In this document: positions 1-5,621 of the stretch, in pieces
Layout: each line of letters starts with the position of its first letter
Position numbering within the stretch: position 1 is the stretch's first letter
DNA from: Pseudomonadota bacterium
GTDB taxonomy: Bacteria > Pseudomonadota > Alphaproteobacteria > Sphingomonadales > Sphingomonadaceae
Length of the DNA stretch: 5,621 bases
Assembly: GCA_023424275.1 (NCBI GenBank)
Contig: JAFAED010000462.1
Coordinates: 1 to 5,621 of the forward strand
Direction of reading: 5' to 3'
The notes under the pieces: model-generated
What the model was told of the DNA's origin: nothing
The model's database searches: none
What the model saw: only the letters and a program-made list of their open reading frames with translations
Made by a program: the position numbers and the translations under genes

Positions 1-5
1 CTCCT

Positions 6-13
6 GAAGGAAG
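6..13 (+). promoter_or_regulatory. Ribosome binding site of sucC
   Basis: A purine-rich GAAGGAAG lies 12 bases before the ATG at 26. The spacing is rather long, but no other start codon in frame fits better, and the ATG gives the canonical SucC N-terminus ([10 protein letters not shown]). Confidence 0.55.
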
Positions 14-25
14 CGGCGCGCTGCC

Positions 26-1234
26 ATGAACATTCACGAATACCAGGCCAAGGAACTGCTCGCGAAGCACGGGATCGCGGTACCCGCCGGGCATGCGGCG
101 CTGAACGTCGAGGAAGCGGTCGCGGCAGCAAAGCAGCTCCCCGGGCCGCTCTATGTCGTCAAGTCGCAGATCCATGCGGGTGGCCGCGGCAAGGGCAAGT
201 TCAAGGAACTCGGCCCCGACGCGAAGGGCGGCGTCCGCCTCGCCAAGACGCTCGAGGAAGTCGAGGCGCACGCCAAGGACATGCTCGGCAACACGCTGGT
301 GACGATCCAGACCGGCGAAGCCGGCAAGCAGGTCAACCGCCTCTACATCACCGACGGCGCTGACATTAAGCAGGAATTCTACCTCGCGCTGCTCGTCGAC
401 CGCGCGACCAGCCGCATCGCGGTCGTCGCCTCGACCGAAGGCGGGATGGACATCGAAACCGTCGCGCACAACACGCCCGACAAGATCCACACGATCACCA
501 TCGACCCCGCAACGGGCCTGCAGCCGCACCACGGCCGCAGCGTCGCCGCCGCGCTCGAACTCGAAGGCGACCTCGCCAAGCAGGCCGCAAAGGTCCTCGC
601 CGGTCTCTACAACGCCTTCCTCGCGACCGACGCCGAGCAGATCGAGATCAACCCGCTCGCGGTCTGTGAGGGCGCGAACGGCGACGAACTGCTCGTCCTC
701 GATGCCAAGCTCGGCTTCGACGGCAATGCGATGTTCCGCCACAAGGATATCGCCGAACTGCGCGACCTGACCGAGGAAGACCCGGCCGAAGTCGAAGCGT
801 CGGAATATGACCTCGCCTATATCAAGCTCGACGGCAACATCGGCTGCATGGTGAACGGCGCCGGCCTCGCGATGGCGACGATGGACATCATCAAGCTCAA
901 CGGCGAATTCCCCGCCAACTTCCTCGACGTCGGTGGCGGCGCTTCGAAGGAAAAGGTCACCGCGGCGTTCAAGATCATCCTCAAGGACCCCGCCGTGAAG
1001 GGCATCCTCGTCAACATCTTCGGCGGCATCATGAAATGCGACATCATCGCTGACGGCATCGTTGCCGCAGCGAAGGAAGTGAACCTTTCGGTTCCGCTCG
1101 TCGTCCGCCTCGAAGGTACGAACGTCCAGCAGGGCAAGGACATCCTTGCCAATTCGGGCCTGCCGATTGTGGCAGCAAACGATCTGGGCGATGCGGCAAA
1201 GAAAATCGTCGCCGAGGTGAACAAGGCGGCGTGA
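26..1234 (+). CDS. sucC: Succinyl-CoA synthetase (ADP-forming) beta subunit
   Basis: This is the beta subunit of succinate-CoA ligase, the cytoplasmic TCA-cycle enzyme that interconverts succinyl-CoA + ADP (or GDP) + Pi with succinate + CoA + ATP; the alpha subunit SucD carries the phospho-histidine and binds CoA. The 402 residues slightly exceed the roughly 390 usual for the family. The N-terminal ATP-grasp domain starts with the invariant [12 protein letters not shown] and has the nucleotide loop AGGRGKGK at 51-58. Metal-binding positions are recognisable in EINPLAV (206-212, Asn209) and LDAK (225-228, Asp226). The C-terminal ligase domain has [15 protein letters not shown] (273-287), [10 protein letters not shown] (298-307) and [12 protein letters not shown] (333-344). 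Nothing looks broken. The stop TGA is followed directly by an in-frame TAA. The usual partner sucD does not follow; etfBA does. Nucleotide preference (ATP or GTP) cannot be read from the sequence. Confidence 0.98.
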   Translation: MNIHEYQAKELLAKHGIAVPAGHAALNVEEAVAAAKQLPGPLYVVKSQIHAGGRGKGKFKELGPDAKGGVRLAKTLEEVEAHAKDMLGNTLVTIQTGEAGKQVNRLYITDGADIKQEFYLALLVDRATSRIAVVASTEGGMDIETVAHNTPDKIHTITIDPATGLQPHHGRSVAAALELEGDLAKQAAKVLAGLYNAFLATDAEQIEINPLAVCEGANGDELLVLDAKLGFDGNAMFRHKDIAELRDLTEEDPAEVEASEYDLAYIKLDGNIGCMVNGAGLAMATMDIIKLNGEFPANFLDVGGGASKEKVTAAFKIILKDPAVKGILVNIFGGIMKCDIIADGIVAAAKEVNLSVPLVVRLEGTNVQQGKDILANSGLPIVAANDLGDAAKKIVAEVNKAA

Positions 1235-1243
1235 TAATCCAAC

Positions 1244-1267
1244 CCTCCCTCGCATCGGCGGGGGAGG
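1244..1267 (+). terminator. GC-rich hairpin after sucC, possible transcription terminator
   Basis: CCTCCCTCGC (1244-1253) pairs with GCGGGGGAGG (1258-1267) as a 10-bp stem with one T-G wobble and the 4-base loop ATCG. It begins 9 bases after the sucC stop codon. No T-run follows (next bases AGTAGGG), so it is not a classical intrinsic terminator. It may stabilise the 3' end of the mRNA, assist termination, or be one of the C/G-rich intergenic inverted repeats common in sphingomonads. The stem is seen in the sequence; the function is inferred. Confidence 0.4.
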
Positions 1268-1282
1268 AGTAGGGACTGCTGG

Positions 1283-1304
1283 TTGACGTTTACGTAAACG
1301 CCAA
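1283..1304. promoter_or_regulatory. 22-base palindrome, probable operator controlling etfBA
   Basis: The halves TTGACGTTTAC and GTAAACGCCAA are reverse complements except for one A/C pair. The core CGTTTAC/GTAAACG is a perfect 14-base palindrome centred at 1293/1294. It covers the -35 element and most of the spacer of the candidate etfBA promoter, where a dimeric regulator would act. ETF genes are commonly members of fatty-acid or branched-chain amino-acid catabolic regulons (TetR-type PsrA/FadR-like and MerR-type LiuR regulators), and from memory the ACGT-containing motif looks like a LiuR-type site. The regulator identity is an inference; no regulator gene is in the window. Confidence 0.5.
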
Positions 1305-1311
1305 TTATGGC
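1283..1311 (+). promoter_or_regulatory. Candidate sigma70-type promoter of etfBA
   Basis: TTGACG (1283-1288) resembles a -35 element. It is followed after 17 bases by TATGGC (1306-1311), a weak -10 that keeps only the first TAT of the consensus. Transcription would start near 1318, giving a leader of about 29 bases that includes the etfB Shine-Dalgarno. The position between the sucC hairpin and etfB is right, but the -10 is poor, which would suit a promoter that needs an activator. Confidence 0.4.
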
Positions 1312-1328
1312 GCAGTGCACAATTTGCT

Positions 1329-1336
1329 GAGAGGAG
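1329..1336 (+). promoter_or_regulatory. Ribosome binding site of etfB
   Basis: GAGAGGAG, a good match to the anti-Shine-Dalgarno complement, lies 10 bases before the ATG at 1347 and supports that start. The resulting N-terminus [16 protein letters not shown] is the standard ETF-beta beginning. Confidence 0.75.
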
Positions 1337-1346
1337 CTTTTAGCCC

Positions 1347-2096
1347 ATGAAAATCCTCGTCCCCGTCAAACGGGTACTCGATTATAACGTCAAGCCGCGG
1401 GTGAAGGCCGACGGCACCGGCGTCGACCTCGCCAATGTGAAGATGTCGATGAACCCGTTCGACGAGATCGCGGTCGAAGAAGCGATTCGTCTGAAGGAAA
1501 AGGGTGTCGCGACCGAGATCGTCGCCGTCAGCGTCGGCCCGGCGAAGGCGCAGGAAACGCTCCGCACCGCGCTCGCGATGGGCGCCGACCGCGCGATCCT
1601 CGTCCAGACCGACGATGAGGTCGAACCGCTGGCGATCGCGAAGATCCTGAAGGCCATCGGCGACGCCGAAAGCCCGGGCCTCGTGATCCTCGGCAAGCAG
1701 GCGATCGACGGCGACAACAACCAGACCGGCCAGATGCTCGCCGCGCTCACCGGCTGGGCGCAGGGCACCTTCGCCAGCGCGGTCAACGTCGAAGGCGATC
1801 ATGTCAGCGTCACCCGCGAAGTCGACGGCGGTCTCGAAACGGTGAAGCTGAAGCTCCCCGCGATCGTCACCACCGACCTTCGCCTCAACGAGCCGCGCTA
1901 TGCCTCGCTGCCGAACATCATGAAGGCGAAGTCGAAGCCGCTCGATACCAAGTCGCCCGCCGATTACGGCGTCGATACCGCGCCGCGCGTCAAGACGGTC
2001 AAGGTTTCGGAGCCGCCCGTCCGCTCGGCCGGCGTCAAGGTCGCCGATGTCGATGAACTGGTTGCCAAGCTGAAGGCGATGGGAGTGCATTCATGA
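1347..2096 (+). CDS. etfB: Electron transfer flavoprotein beta subunit
   Basis: This is the small subunit of the cytoplasmic ETF heterodimer, which carries electrons from acyl-CoA dehydrogenases and related flavoenzymes to ETF:quinone oxidoreductase. In group I ETFs the beta subunit binds a structural AMP and provides the loop that docks on the dehydrogenases. The 249 residues match the family length. Seen here: the N-terminal [10 protein letters not shown] strand, [13 protein letters not shown] (34-46), the AMP-site region [13 protein letters not shown] (118-130), the ETF-beta signature from VTREVDGG to PAIVTT (155-176), and the recognition loop [17 protein letters not shown] (183-199) with Leu188. 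These match the mitochondrial/proteobacterial non-bifurcating type, not the bifurcating Fix/Bcd type. The stop overlaps the etfA start in ATGA, so the two are translationally coupled. Confidence 0.98.
   Translation: MKILVPVKRVLDYNVKPRVKADGTGVDLANVKMSMNPFDEIAVEEAIRLKEKGVATEIVAVSVGPAKAQETLRTALAMGADRAILVQTDDEVEPLAIAKILKAIGDAESPGLVILGKQAIDGDNNQTGQMLAALTGWAQGTFASAVNVEGDHVSVTREVDGGLETVKLKLPAIVTTDLRLNEPRYASLPNIMKAKSKPLDTKSPADYGVDTAPRVKTVKVSEPPVRSAGVKVADVDELVAKLKAMGVHS
2081..2085 (+). promoter_or_regulatory. Ribosome binding site of etfA inside the etfB end
   Basis: GGGAG lies 7 bases before the etfA ATG at 2093, within the last codons of etfB. Together with the ATGA stop/start overlap it indicates coupled translation, as expected for subunits made in 1:1 ratio. 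Confidence 0.6.
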
Positions 2097-3022
2097 AAAC
2101 GCTCGTTTGGGTCGAACATGACGGCAGCGCCGTCAAGGATGCCACGCTCGCCGCGGTGACCGCCGCTTCGAAGCTCGGCGAAGTCCATCTGCTCGTCGCG
2201 GGGCAAGGCGTCGATGGCGTTGCCAAGGCGGCTGCGCAGATCGCCGGCGTCGGCAAGGTCCATGTCGCCGACAACGCCGCTTTCGGTCACAATCTGCCCG
2301 AAAATATCGCGCCGCTCGTTGCCGAGTTGATGGCTTCGCACGACGCGTTCGTCGCGCCCGCCACGACGACCGGCAAGAATATCGCGCCGCGCGTCGCCGC
2401 GCTGCTCGACGTGATGCAGATTTCGGAAATCCTGTCGGTCGAGGGTCCCAAGACCTTCACCCGTCCGATCTACGCCGGCAACGCGATCGCGACCGTCGAA
2501 AGCTCCGACGCGAAGCTGGTCCTGACCGTTCGTGGTACCGCCTTCGAAAAGGCTGCCACCTCGGGTGGTTCGGGTGCGGTCGAAGCCGTCTCGGCTGGCG
2601 GCGACACGGGCATCTCGAGCTTCGTCCGCGCCGAAATCGCCAAGCAGGATCGTCCCGAGCTCACCTCGGCCAAGATCATCGTGTCGGGCGGCCGTGCGCT
2701 GGGTTCGAGCGAGAAGTACGAAGAAGTCATCGTTCCGCTCGCCGACAAGCTCGGCGCCGCGCTCGGTGCTTCGCGCGCCGCGGTCGACGCGGGCTATGTC
2801 CCCAACGACTATCAGGTTGGTCAGACCGGCAAGATCGTCGCGCCCGAAGTCTATTTCGCGATCGGCATTTCGGGCGCGATCCAGCACCTCGCCGGCATGA
2901 AAGACTCGAAGACGATCGTCGCGATCAACAAGGATGAAGACGCACCGATCTTCCAGATCGCCGACTTCGGCCTCGTCGCCGACCTCTTCAATGCCGTTCC
3001 CGAACTGACCGGCAAGATCTAA
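2093..3022 (+). CDS. etfA: Electron transfer flavoprotein alpha subunit, FAD-binding
   Basis: This is the large subunit of ETF; its C-terminal domain holds the redox-active FAD that takes electrons from dehydrogenases and passes them to ETF:quinone oxidoreductase at the membrane. It has 309 residues, the usual bacterial size. Domain I (about 1-185) opens with [10 protein letters not shown] and contains [16 protein letters not shown] (90-105). The FAD domain (about 190-309) shows VSGGRALGS (197-205), [11 protein letters not shown] (225-235), [11 protein letters not shown] (241-251), the ETF-alpha signature from [16 protein letters not shown] to TIVAIN (254-279), [15 protein letters not shown] (279-293) with Asp291, and the tail [16 protein letters not shown]. 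All FAD-contacting motifs known from human and Paracoccus ETF are recognisable. The gene sits directly behind etfB with a 4-base overlap. An ETF:quinone oxidoreductase gene is not present in the window. Confidence 0.98.
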   Translation: MKTLVWVEHDGSAVKDATLAAVTAASKLGEVHLLVAGQGVDGVAKAAAQIAGVGKVHVADNAAFGHNLPENIAPLVAELMASHDAFVAPATTTGKNIAPRVAALLDVMQISEILSVEGPKTFTRPIYAGNAIATVESSDAKLVLTVRGTAFEKAATSGGSGAVEAVSAGGDTGISSFVRAEIAKQDRPELTSAKIIVSGGRALGSSEKYEEVIVPLADKLGAALGASRAAVDAGYVPNDYQVGQTGKIVAPEVYFAIGISGAIQHLAGMKDSKTIVAINKDEDAPIFQIADFGLVADLFNAVPELTGKI

Positions 3023-3034
3023 CTGCCTGCCCCT

Positions 3035-4396
3035 ATGGCCGGAAATCATCCCGGAGTGCCCGGACTGGGCGATGCGCCGTTCAATGCCGGCGGTCGCCGG
3101 TCGGCACGGCCGGGACCCGGCCGGGAAACCGGTGACGACGACGAAATTGGCGCGGCCGATGAAGATGTTCACGGCCGCGCCCTCGTCCTCGCGAGCGTTG
3201 CGCGCGACGCGCGGCTCAACCAGAAATTCCTGCTGCTGATCACGCTGTCGGCGGCGATCGCCACGCTTGGCCTGCTTCAAGGATCGGCGGCGGTGGTGAT
3301 CGGCGCGATGCTCGTGTCGCCTTTGCTTGGCCCGATCATGGGAGTGGGCTTCGGCCTCGCGACGCTCGAAAGCAATTTGATCAAGCGCTCGCTCATCACG
3401 ATGGCGGCGGGCATGGCGGTCGCAGTGATCGTCGCGATGCTGATTATCTGGGTGTCGCCGATCAACGACGTAACGCCGGAATTGCGCGCGCGAACGCAGC
3501 CGACCTTGCTCGACCTGGGTGTCGCGGTGGTCGGCGGGATCGCCGGCGTCTATGCGATCATGCGCAAGCTATCGGGCGTGATGGTCGGCGTCGCGATTGC
3601 GACGGCGCTGGTCCCGCCGCTTTCGACGATCGGCTTCGGCCTTGCGACCGGTCGTTTCGATTTTGCCCTCGGCTCGGCGCTGCTCTTCCTGACCAATACG
3701 CTCGCCATCGCTTTTGCCGCGACGCTCGTCGCCCGGCTCAACAAATTCGGTCCGTCGCTCACGCCCCAGCATACGGTCATGCAGGTCACGGGGATCGTCG
3801 TGACGCTGGGGATATTGTCGATCCCGCTTGCCCTTTCGCTCAACGGCATCGTCCGCGAAATCGGCGCGCGCAACGCGGTGCAAACCGAACTCGACCGGCT
3901 GCTCGATCCCAGCGACCGCGTCGACAGCCTCAATGTGCGCATGGACGGCGACGATGTTTCGGTCGACGGCGTTGTCTTGGTCGACCAATATGCCGCACAG
4001 CTCAATCCCGACCTGGCGCGGCAAGTGCAACGCAAGCTGAAACGGTCGGTGCGGGTCAATATCGTGCAGCTCCGGCAACAGACCAATGCGGCGGCGCAGG
4101 TCGAGGAGCAGTTGAACCGTCGCGTCACCACGCTCGAACAGCGCGAGGGCGACACCGGCAACATCATTGCCGGGCTGACCGTCGGCGAACTCGTGCCGCG
4201 CGACCGGGTGCTGGTCGACGCGCAGGCGCGCCGCGTCATCGTGGAGCGCGACCGCGAGGCCGAGGGCGAGCAGGTTGCCGCCGCGATCGACCGCATCATG
4301 GCGTCGGTGCAGGCGAACCATCCGCAATGGCTGATCCAGAATGGCAGCCTGACCGCCGCCGAGGTGCCCGCCGCGGAAGCCGCAGCGGCCGAATAG
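3035..4396 (+). CDS. DUF389-family integral membrane protein of unknown function
   Basis: This is an inner-membrane protein of the DUF389 (TIGR00341-like) family, whose biochemical role I do not know. Residues 1-60 are a Gly/Asp/Arg-rich, probably disordered cytoplasmic tail. A hydrophobic core of six to seven helices follows (about 64-81, 84-106, 117-140, 160-177, 180-203, 211-234, 248-270). Family motifs are GAMLVSPLLGPIMGVGFGL (90-108), RTQPTLLDLGVAVVGGIAGV (153-172) and GVAIATALVPPLSTIGFGLA (185-204). Residues 271-453 are soluble and charged. They hold two stretches of strand-strand-helix-strand character (about 298-347 and 392-437), a Gln/Glu/Arg-rich probable coiled coil between them (about 346-372) and an Ala/Glu-rich end. 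The ATG is 12 bases behind the etfA stop, in the same frame, with no visible Shine-Dalgarno. The only other nearby in-frame start is GTG at 3056. Co-transcription with etfBA is likely but functional linkage is unproven. Codon use is less biased than in sucC and etfBA (more TTG and CTT Leu), suggesting lower expression. Confidence 0.9.
   Translation: MAGNHPGVPGLGDAPFNAGGRRSARPGPGRETGDDDEIGAADEDVHGRALVLASVARDARLNQKFLLLITLSAAIATLGLLQGSAAVVIGAMLVSPLLGPIMGVGFGLATLESNLIKRSLITMAAGMAVAVIVAMLIIWVSPINDVTPELRARTQPTLLDLGVAVVGGIAGVYAIMRKLSGVMVGVAIATALVPPLSTIGFGLATGRFDFALGSALLFLTNTLAIAFAATLVARLNKFGPSLTPQHTVMQVTGIVVTLGILSIPLALSLNGIVREIGARNAVQTELDRLLDPSDRVDSLNVRMDGDDVSVDGVVLVDQYAAQLNPDLARQVQRKLKRSVRVNIVQLRQQTNAAAQVEEQLNRRVTTLEQREGDTGNIIAGLTVGELVPRDRVLVDAQARRVIVERDREAEGEQVAAAIDRIMASVQANHPQWLIQNGSLTAAEVPAAEAAAAE
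3107..3123. repeat. Perfect 8-bp GC inverted repeat inside the DUF389 gene start
   Basis: CGGCCGGG (3107-3114) and CCCGGCCG (3116-3123) are perfect reverse complements around a single A. They encode part of the Arg/Pro/Gly-rich N-terminal tail about 70 bases after the start codon. In mRNA this would form a very stable hairpin between etfBA and the DUF389 membrane core. There is no T-run, so it is not a standard terminator. It may simply reflect GC-rich low-complexity coding. Confidence 0.45.
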
Positions 4397-4417
4397 GCTC
4401 CTCGCAGACCTATTCGG
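4389..4417. terminator. Hairpin across the DUF389 stop codon, possible terminator
   Basis: CCGAATAGG (4389-4397) and CCTATTCGG (4409-4417) form a perfect 9-bp stem with an 11-base loop. The left arm contains the TAG stop codon (4394-4396). The following bases (GTTGACC) include no T-run, so it would be an atypical terminator or an mRNA 3'-end stabiliser. It is followed immediately by the candidate promoter of the next gene, consistent with a transcription-unit boundary. Confidence 0.45.
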
Positions 4418-4418
4418 G

Positions 4419-4447
4419 TTGACCTGCCGGCGCTGATCCCATGTGAT
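4419..4447 (+). promoter_or_regulatory. Candidate sigma70-type promoter of the serine hydrolase gene
   Basis: TTGACC (4419-4424) is followed after 17 bases by TGTGAT (4442-4447), five and four matches respectively to the -35 and -10 consensus. Transcription would start near 4454, about 27 bases before the ATG, leaving room for the Shine-Dalgarno at 4468. It is inferred from sequence match and position only. Confidence 0.4.
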
Positions 4448-4467
4448 GCACGGCAAACAACCGGGAC

Positions 4468-4475
4468 AGGGAGAG
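4468..4475 (+). promoter_or_regulatory. Ribosome binding site of the serine hydrolase gene
   Basis: AGGGAGAG lies 5 bases before the ATG at 4481 (7 counting from AGGGAG) and decides that start. It is preferred over the later in-frame ATGs at 4508 and 4511, which would remove the basic n-region of the signal peptide. Confidence 0.7.
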
Positions 4476-4480
4476 ACGAT

Positions 4481-5621
4481 ATGCGCGGCAAGCGACTGGC
4501 ATTTGCAATGATGATCGCGTGCGCGGGGCCGGTGGTGCTTGCGCCGCCGCTGCTGGCGCAGACGGCCCCCGCCGAGATGGTGCAAATCGACCCGAAGCGG
4601 ATCGACGCGGCGCTGAAGGCGATGATCGCCGACGGGCGCGCGGCGGGCACGTCGGCGCTGATCTGGCAGGACGGGCGCGAGGTCTATTTCGGTACGGCGG
4701 GCATGGCCGACCGCGACGCGAAGCGCCCGATGCGCCGCGACACGATCGCGCAAATCTATTCGATGACCAAGCCCGTCACCGGCGTCGCGCTGATGCAGCT
4801 CTGGGAAGCGGGCAAGTTTCATCTCGACGACCCGCTTGCGAAATATCTTCCCGAATATGCGAACATGCGCGTCTATGCGGGCAAGGATGCCGCCGGCGAG
4901 CCGCGCTATGTGCCTGCAGAACGCCCGATCACCGTGCGCGACATCCTGCGCCACACGGCGGGCTTTGCTTATGGTGCCGGGCCGACGCCCGCGCACGACG
5001 CCTATGTCGCCGCCGACCCGCTCGCGCTGACGATCCCGCTCGTCGAGGCCACCCGCCGCCTCGCGACCGCACCATTGCTGTATCAGCCGGGAACCCAGTG
5101 GGAATATAGCATCGCGGTCGACGTGCAGGCGGCGCTGGTCGAGAAATTGTCGGGCCAGCGTTTCGCCGATTATGTGCAGGCGCATATCTTCGCGCCGCTG
5201 AAGATGACCGAGACCGCATGGCGCCAGCCCGACGCGCGACTGCCGCGCTTCGCCGCGATGAATGTGAAGACCGACGGCAAGCTGGTCCAGCAGGATGCCG
5301 CCACCGCACGCAAACTCAATTTCGAGGATCATGCGCTGACCCCTGGCGGTTTCGGCCTCGCCTCGACGCTCGACGATTATTCGCGCTTCGCGCGTATGTT
5401 GCTGGGCAAGGGCGAACTCGACGGCGTGCGGATCCTCAAGCCGTCGACCGTGAAGCTGATGGCGACCGACCAGCTCGATCCCGCGATAACCGAGCGGGCG
5501 TGGCTTCCGGGAAAGGGCGCGGTCGGCTTCGGCTTCGATTTCGCGGTGCGCAAATCGCCGCCGGAGACGCGCGAGGAAAATCGCGGCGCGGCGGGCGAGT
5601 TTTTCTGGGACGGCATGGCCT
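4481..5621 (+). CDS. Secreted serine hydrolase, beta-lactamase-related (PF00144), 3' end cut off
   Basis: This is a probable periplasmic serine hydrolase of the class C beta-lactamase / family VIII esterase / D-aminopeptidase-like superfamily; the substrate is unknown. The window holds 380 codons and runs off the right edge; relatives are commonly a little over 400 residues. Residues 1-26 look like a Sec signal peptide: basic MRGKR, a hydrophobic stretch, and likely cleavage at LLA-QT (26/27). The nucleophile motif SMTK (Ser94-Lys97) sits in the typical context QIYSMTKPVTGVALMQLWE. DDPLAKYLPEY (116-126) and LRHTAGF (156-162) are further family motifs. The second catalytic tyrosine is probably Tyr209 in WEYSIAVDV; the Asn of the usual Y-x-N is Ile here. 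GGFGLASTLDDYSRFARMLL (289-308) and FFWDG (374-378) follow, the latter probably standing where class C enzymes have KTG. A true beta-lactamase role is not supported; an esterase or peptidase role is equally possible. It appears to be transcribed separately from the upstream genes. Confidence 0.93.
   Translation, partial: MRGKRLAFAMMIACAGPVVLAPPLLAQTAPAEMVQIDPKRIDAALKAMIADGRAAGTSALIWQDGREVYFGTAGMADRDAKRPMRRDTIAQIYSMTKPVTGVALMQLWEAGKFHLDDPLAKYLPEYANMRVYAGKDAAGEPRYVPAERPITVRDILRHTAGFAYGAGPTPAHDAYVAADPLALTIPLVEATRRLATAPLLYQPGTQWEYSIAVDVQAALVEKLSGQRFADYVQAHIFAPLKMTETAWRQPDARLPRFAAMNVKTDGKLVQQDAATARKLNFEDHALTPGGFGLASTLDDYSRFARMLLGKGELDGVRILKPSTVKLMATDQLDPAITERAWLPGKGAVGFGFDFAVRKSPPETREENRGAAGEFFWDGMA

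Noticed and set aside
1304..1323. Divergent minus-strand promoter from CATAAT (complement of 1304-1309)
   Set aside because: The nearest -35-like TTGTGC on that strand is only 8 bases away, and no minus-strand gene exists to be driven.
1305..2090. 261-codon minus-strand frame opposite etfB
   Set aside because: It mirrors etfB over its whole length and has no recognisable motif; a GC-driven shadow.
1964..3280. 438-codon open frame on the minus strand opposite etfA
   Set aside because: The composition is that of a shadow frame (Arg/Asp/Gly-rich, no recognisable domain), opposite a highly conserved etfA.
4511..4522. Possible lipobox MIAC (residues 11-14) making the hydrolase a lipoprotein
   Set aside because: The hydrophobic stretch before Cys14 is only about six residues and -3 is Met. 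The long stretch continuing to LLAQT fits signal peptidase I better.
4519..5109. 196-codon plus-strand frame inside the hydrolase gene
   Set aside because: It overlaps in another frame the 4481 gene, which has a signal peptide, SMTK and other family motifs; this one is Arg/Ala-rich with no motif.
3569..5332. 587-codon open frame on the minus strand
   Set aside because: It is antisense to the well-supported DUF389 and hydrolase genes, spans their boundary, and its translation is Arg/His/Asp-rich without family motifs. Long antisense frames are expected with strong GC third-position bias.
4481..5621. Antibiotic-resistance beta-lactamase
   Set aside because: SMTK is present but Y-x-N and KTG are not in their classical forms, and there is no resistance or mobile context.
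1..5621. Mobile element, CRISPR array, tRNA/rRNA, riboswitch or defence system
   Set aside because: No transposase, regularly spaced repeats, RNA-gene-like folds or nuclease/toxin genes were seen. Both gaps are short and explained by hairpins, promoter-like elements and ribosome binding sites.

Overview
The window is high-GC with strongly G/C-ending codons. It reads as a bacterial chromosome of alphaproteobacterial, most likely sphingomonad (Sphingopyxis/Sphingomonas-like), type. This placement is an inference from protein character, codon use and gene order; no 16S or other marker is present. All five genes lie on the + strand and coding density is high. The two gaps are 112 and 84 bases, so no stretch over 300 bases lacks a gene.

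Layout: (1) 26-1234, sucC, the beta subunit of succinyl-CoA synthetase (TCA cycle), complete, with its ribosome binding site at the left edge and its promoter outside the window. (2) 1235-1346, an intergenic region holding a GC-rich hairpin, a candidate sigma70-type promoter, and a 22-base near-perfect palindrome over the -35 element and spacer, which looks like a transcription-factor operator. (3) 1347-3022, etfB and etfA, overlapping by ATGA; these encode the two subunits of the electron transfer flavoprotein that collects electrons from acyl-CoA and related dehydrogenases. (4) 3035-4396, a DUF389-family integral membrane protein starting 12 bases after etfA, in the same reading frame and without a visible Shine-Dalgarno. 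(5) 4397-4480, a short spacer with a hairpin across the DUF389 stop codon and a candidate promoter. (6) 4481 to the right edge, a secreted serine hydrolase of the beta-lactamase-related (PF00144, class C/family VIII esterase-like) group, cut off by the window end.

How the genes fit together: sucC and etfBA are housekeeping energy-metabolism genes. ETF passes electrons from fatty-acid and amino-acid oxidation to the quinone pool through ETF:quinone oxidoreductase, which is not in this window. Succinyl-CoA formed from propionyl-CoA catabolism and the TCA cycle is converted by SucCD. The DUF389 gene is probably read from the etf transcript, but nothing in its sequence ties it to ETF function. 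The hydrolase appears to be a separate unit.

I found no mobile element, CRISPR array, RNA gene, toxin-antitoxin pair or defence system, and no convincing undescribed system. The points most worth a second look are the palindrome before etfB and the odd placement and initiation context of the DUF389 gene.
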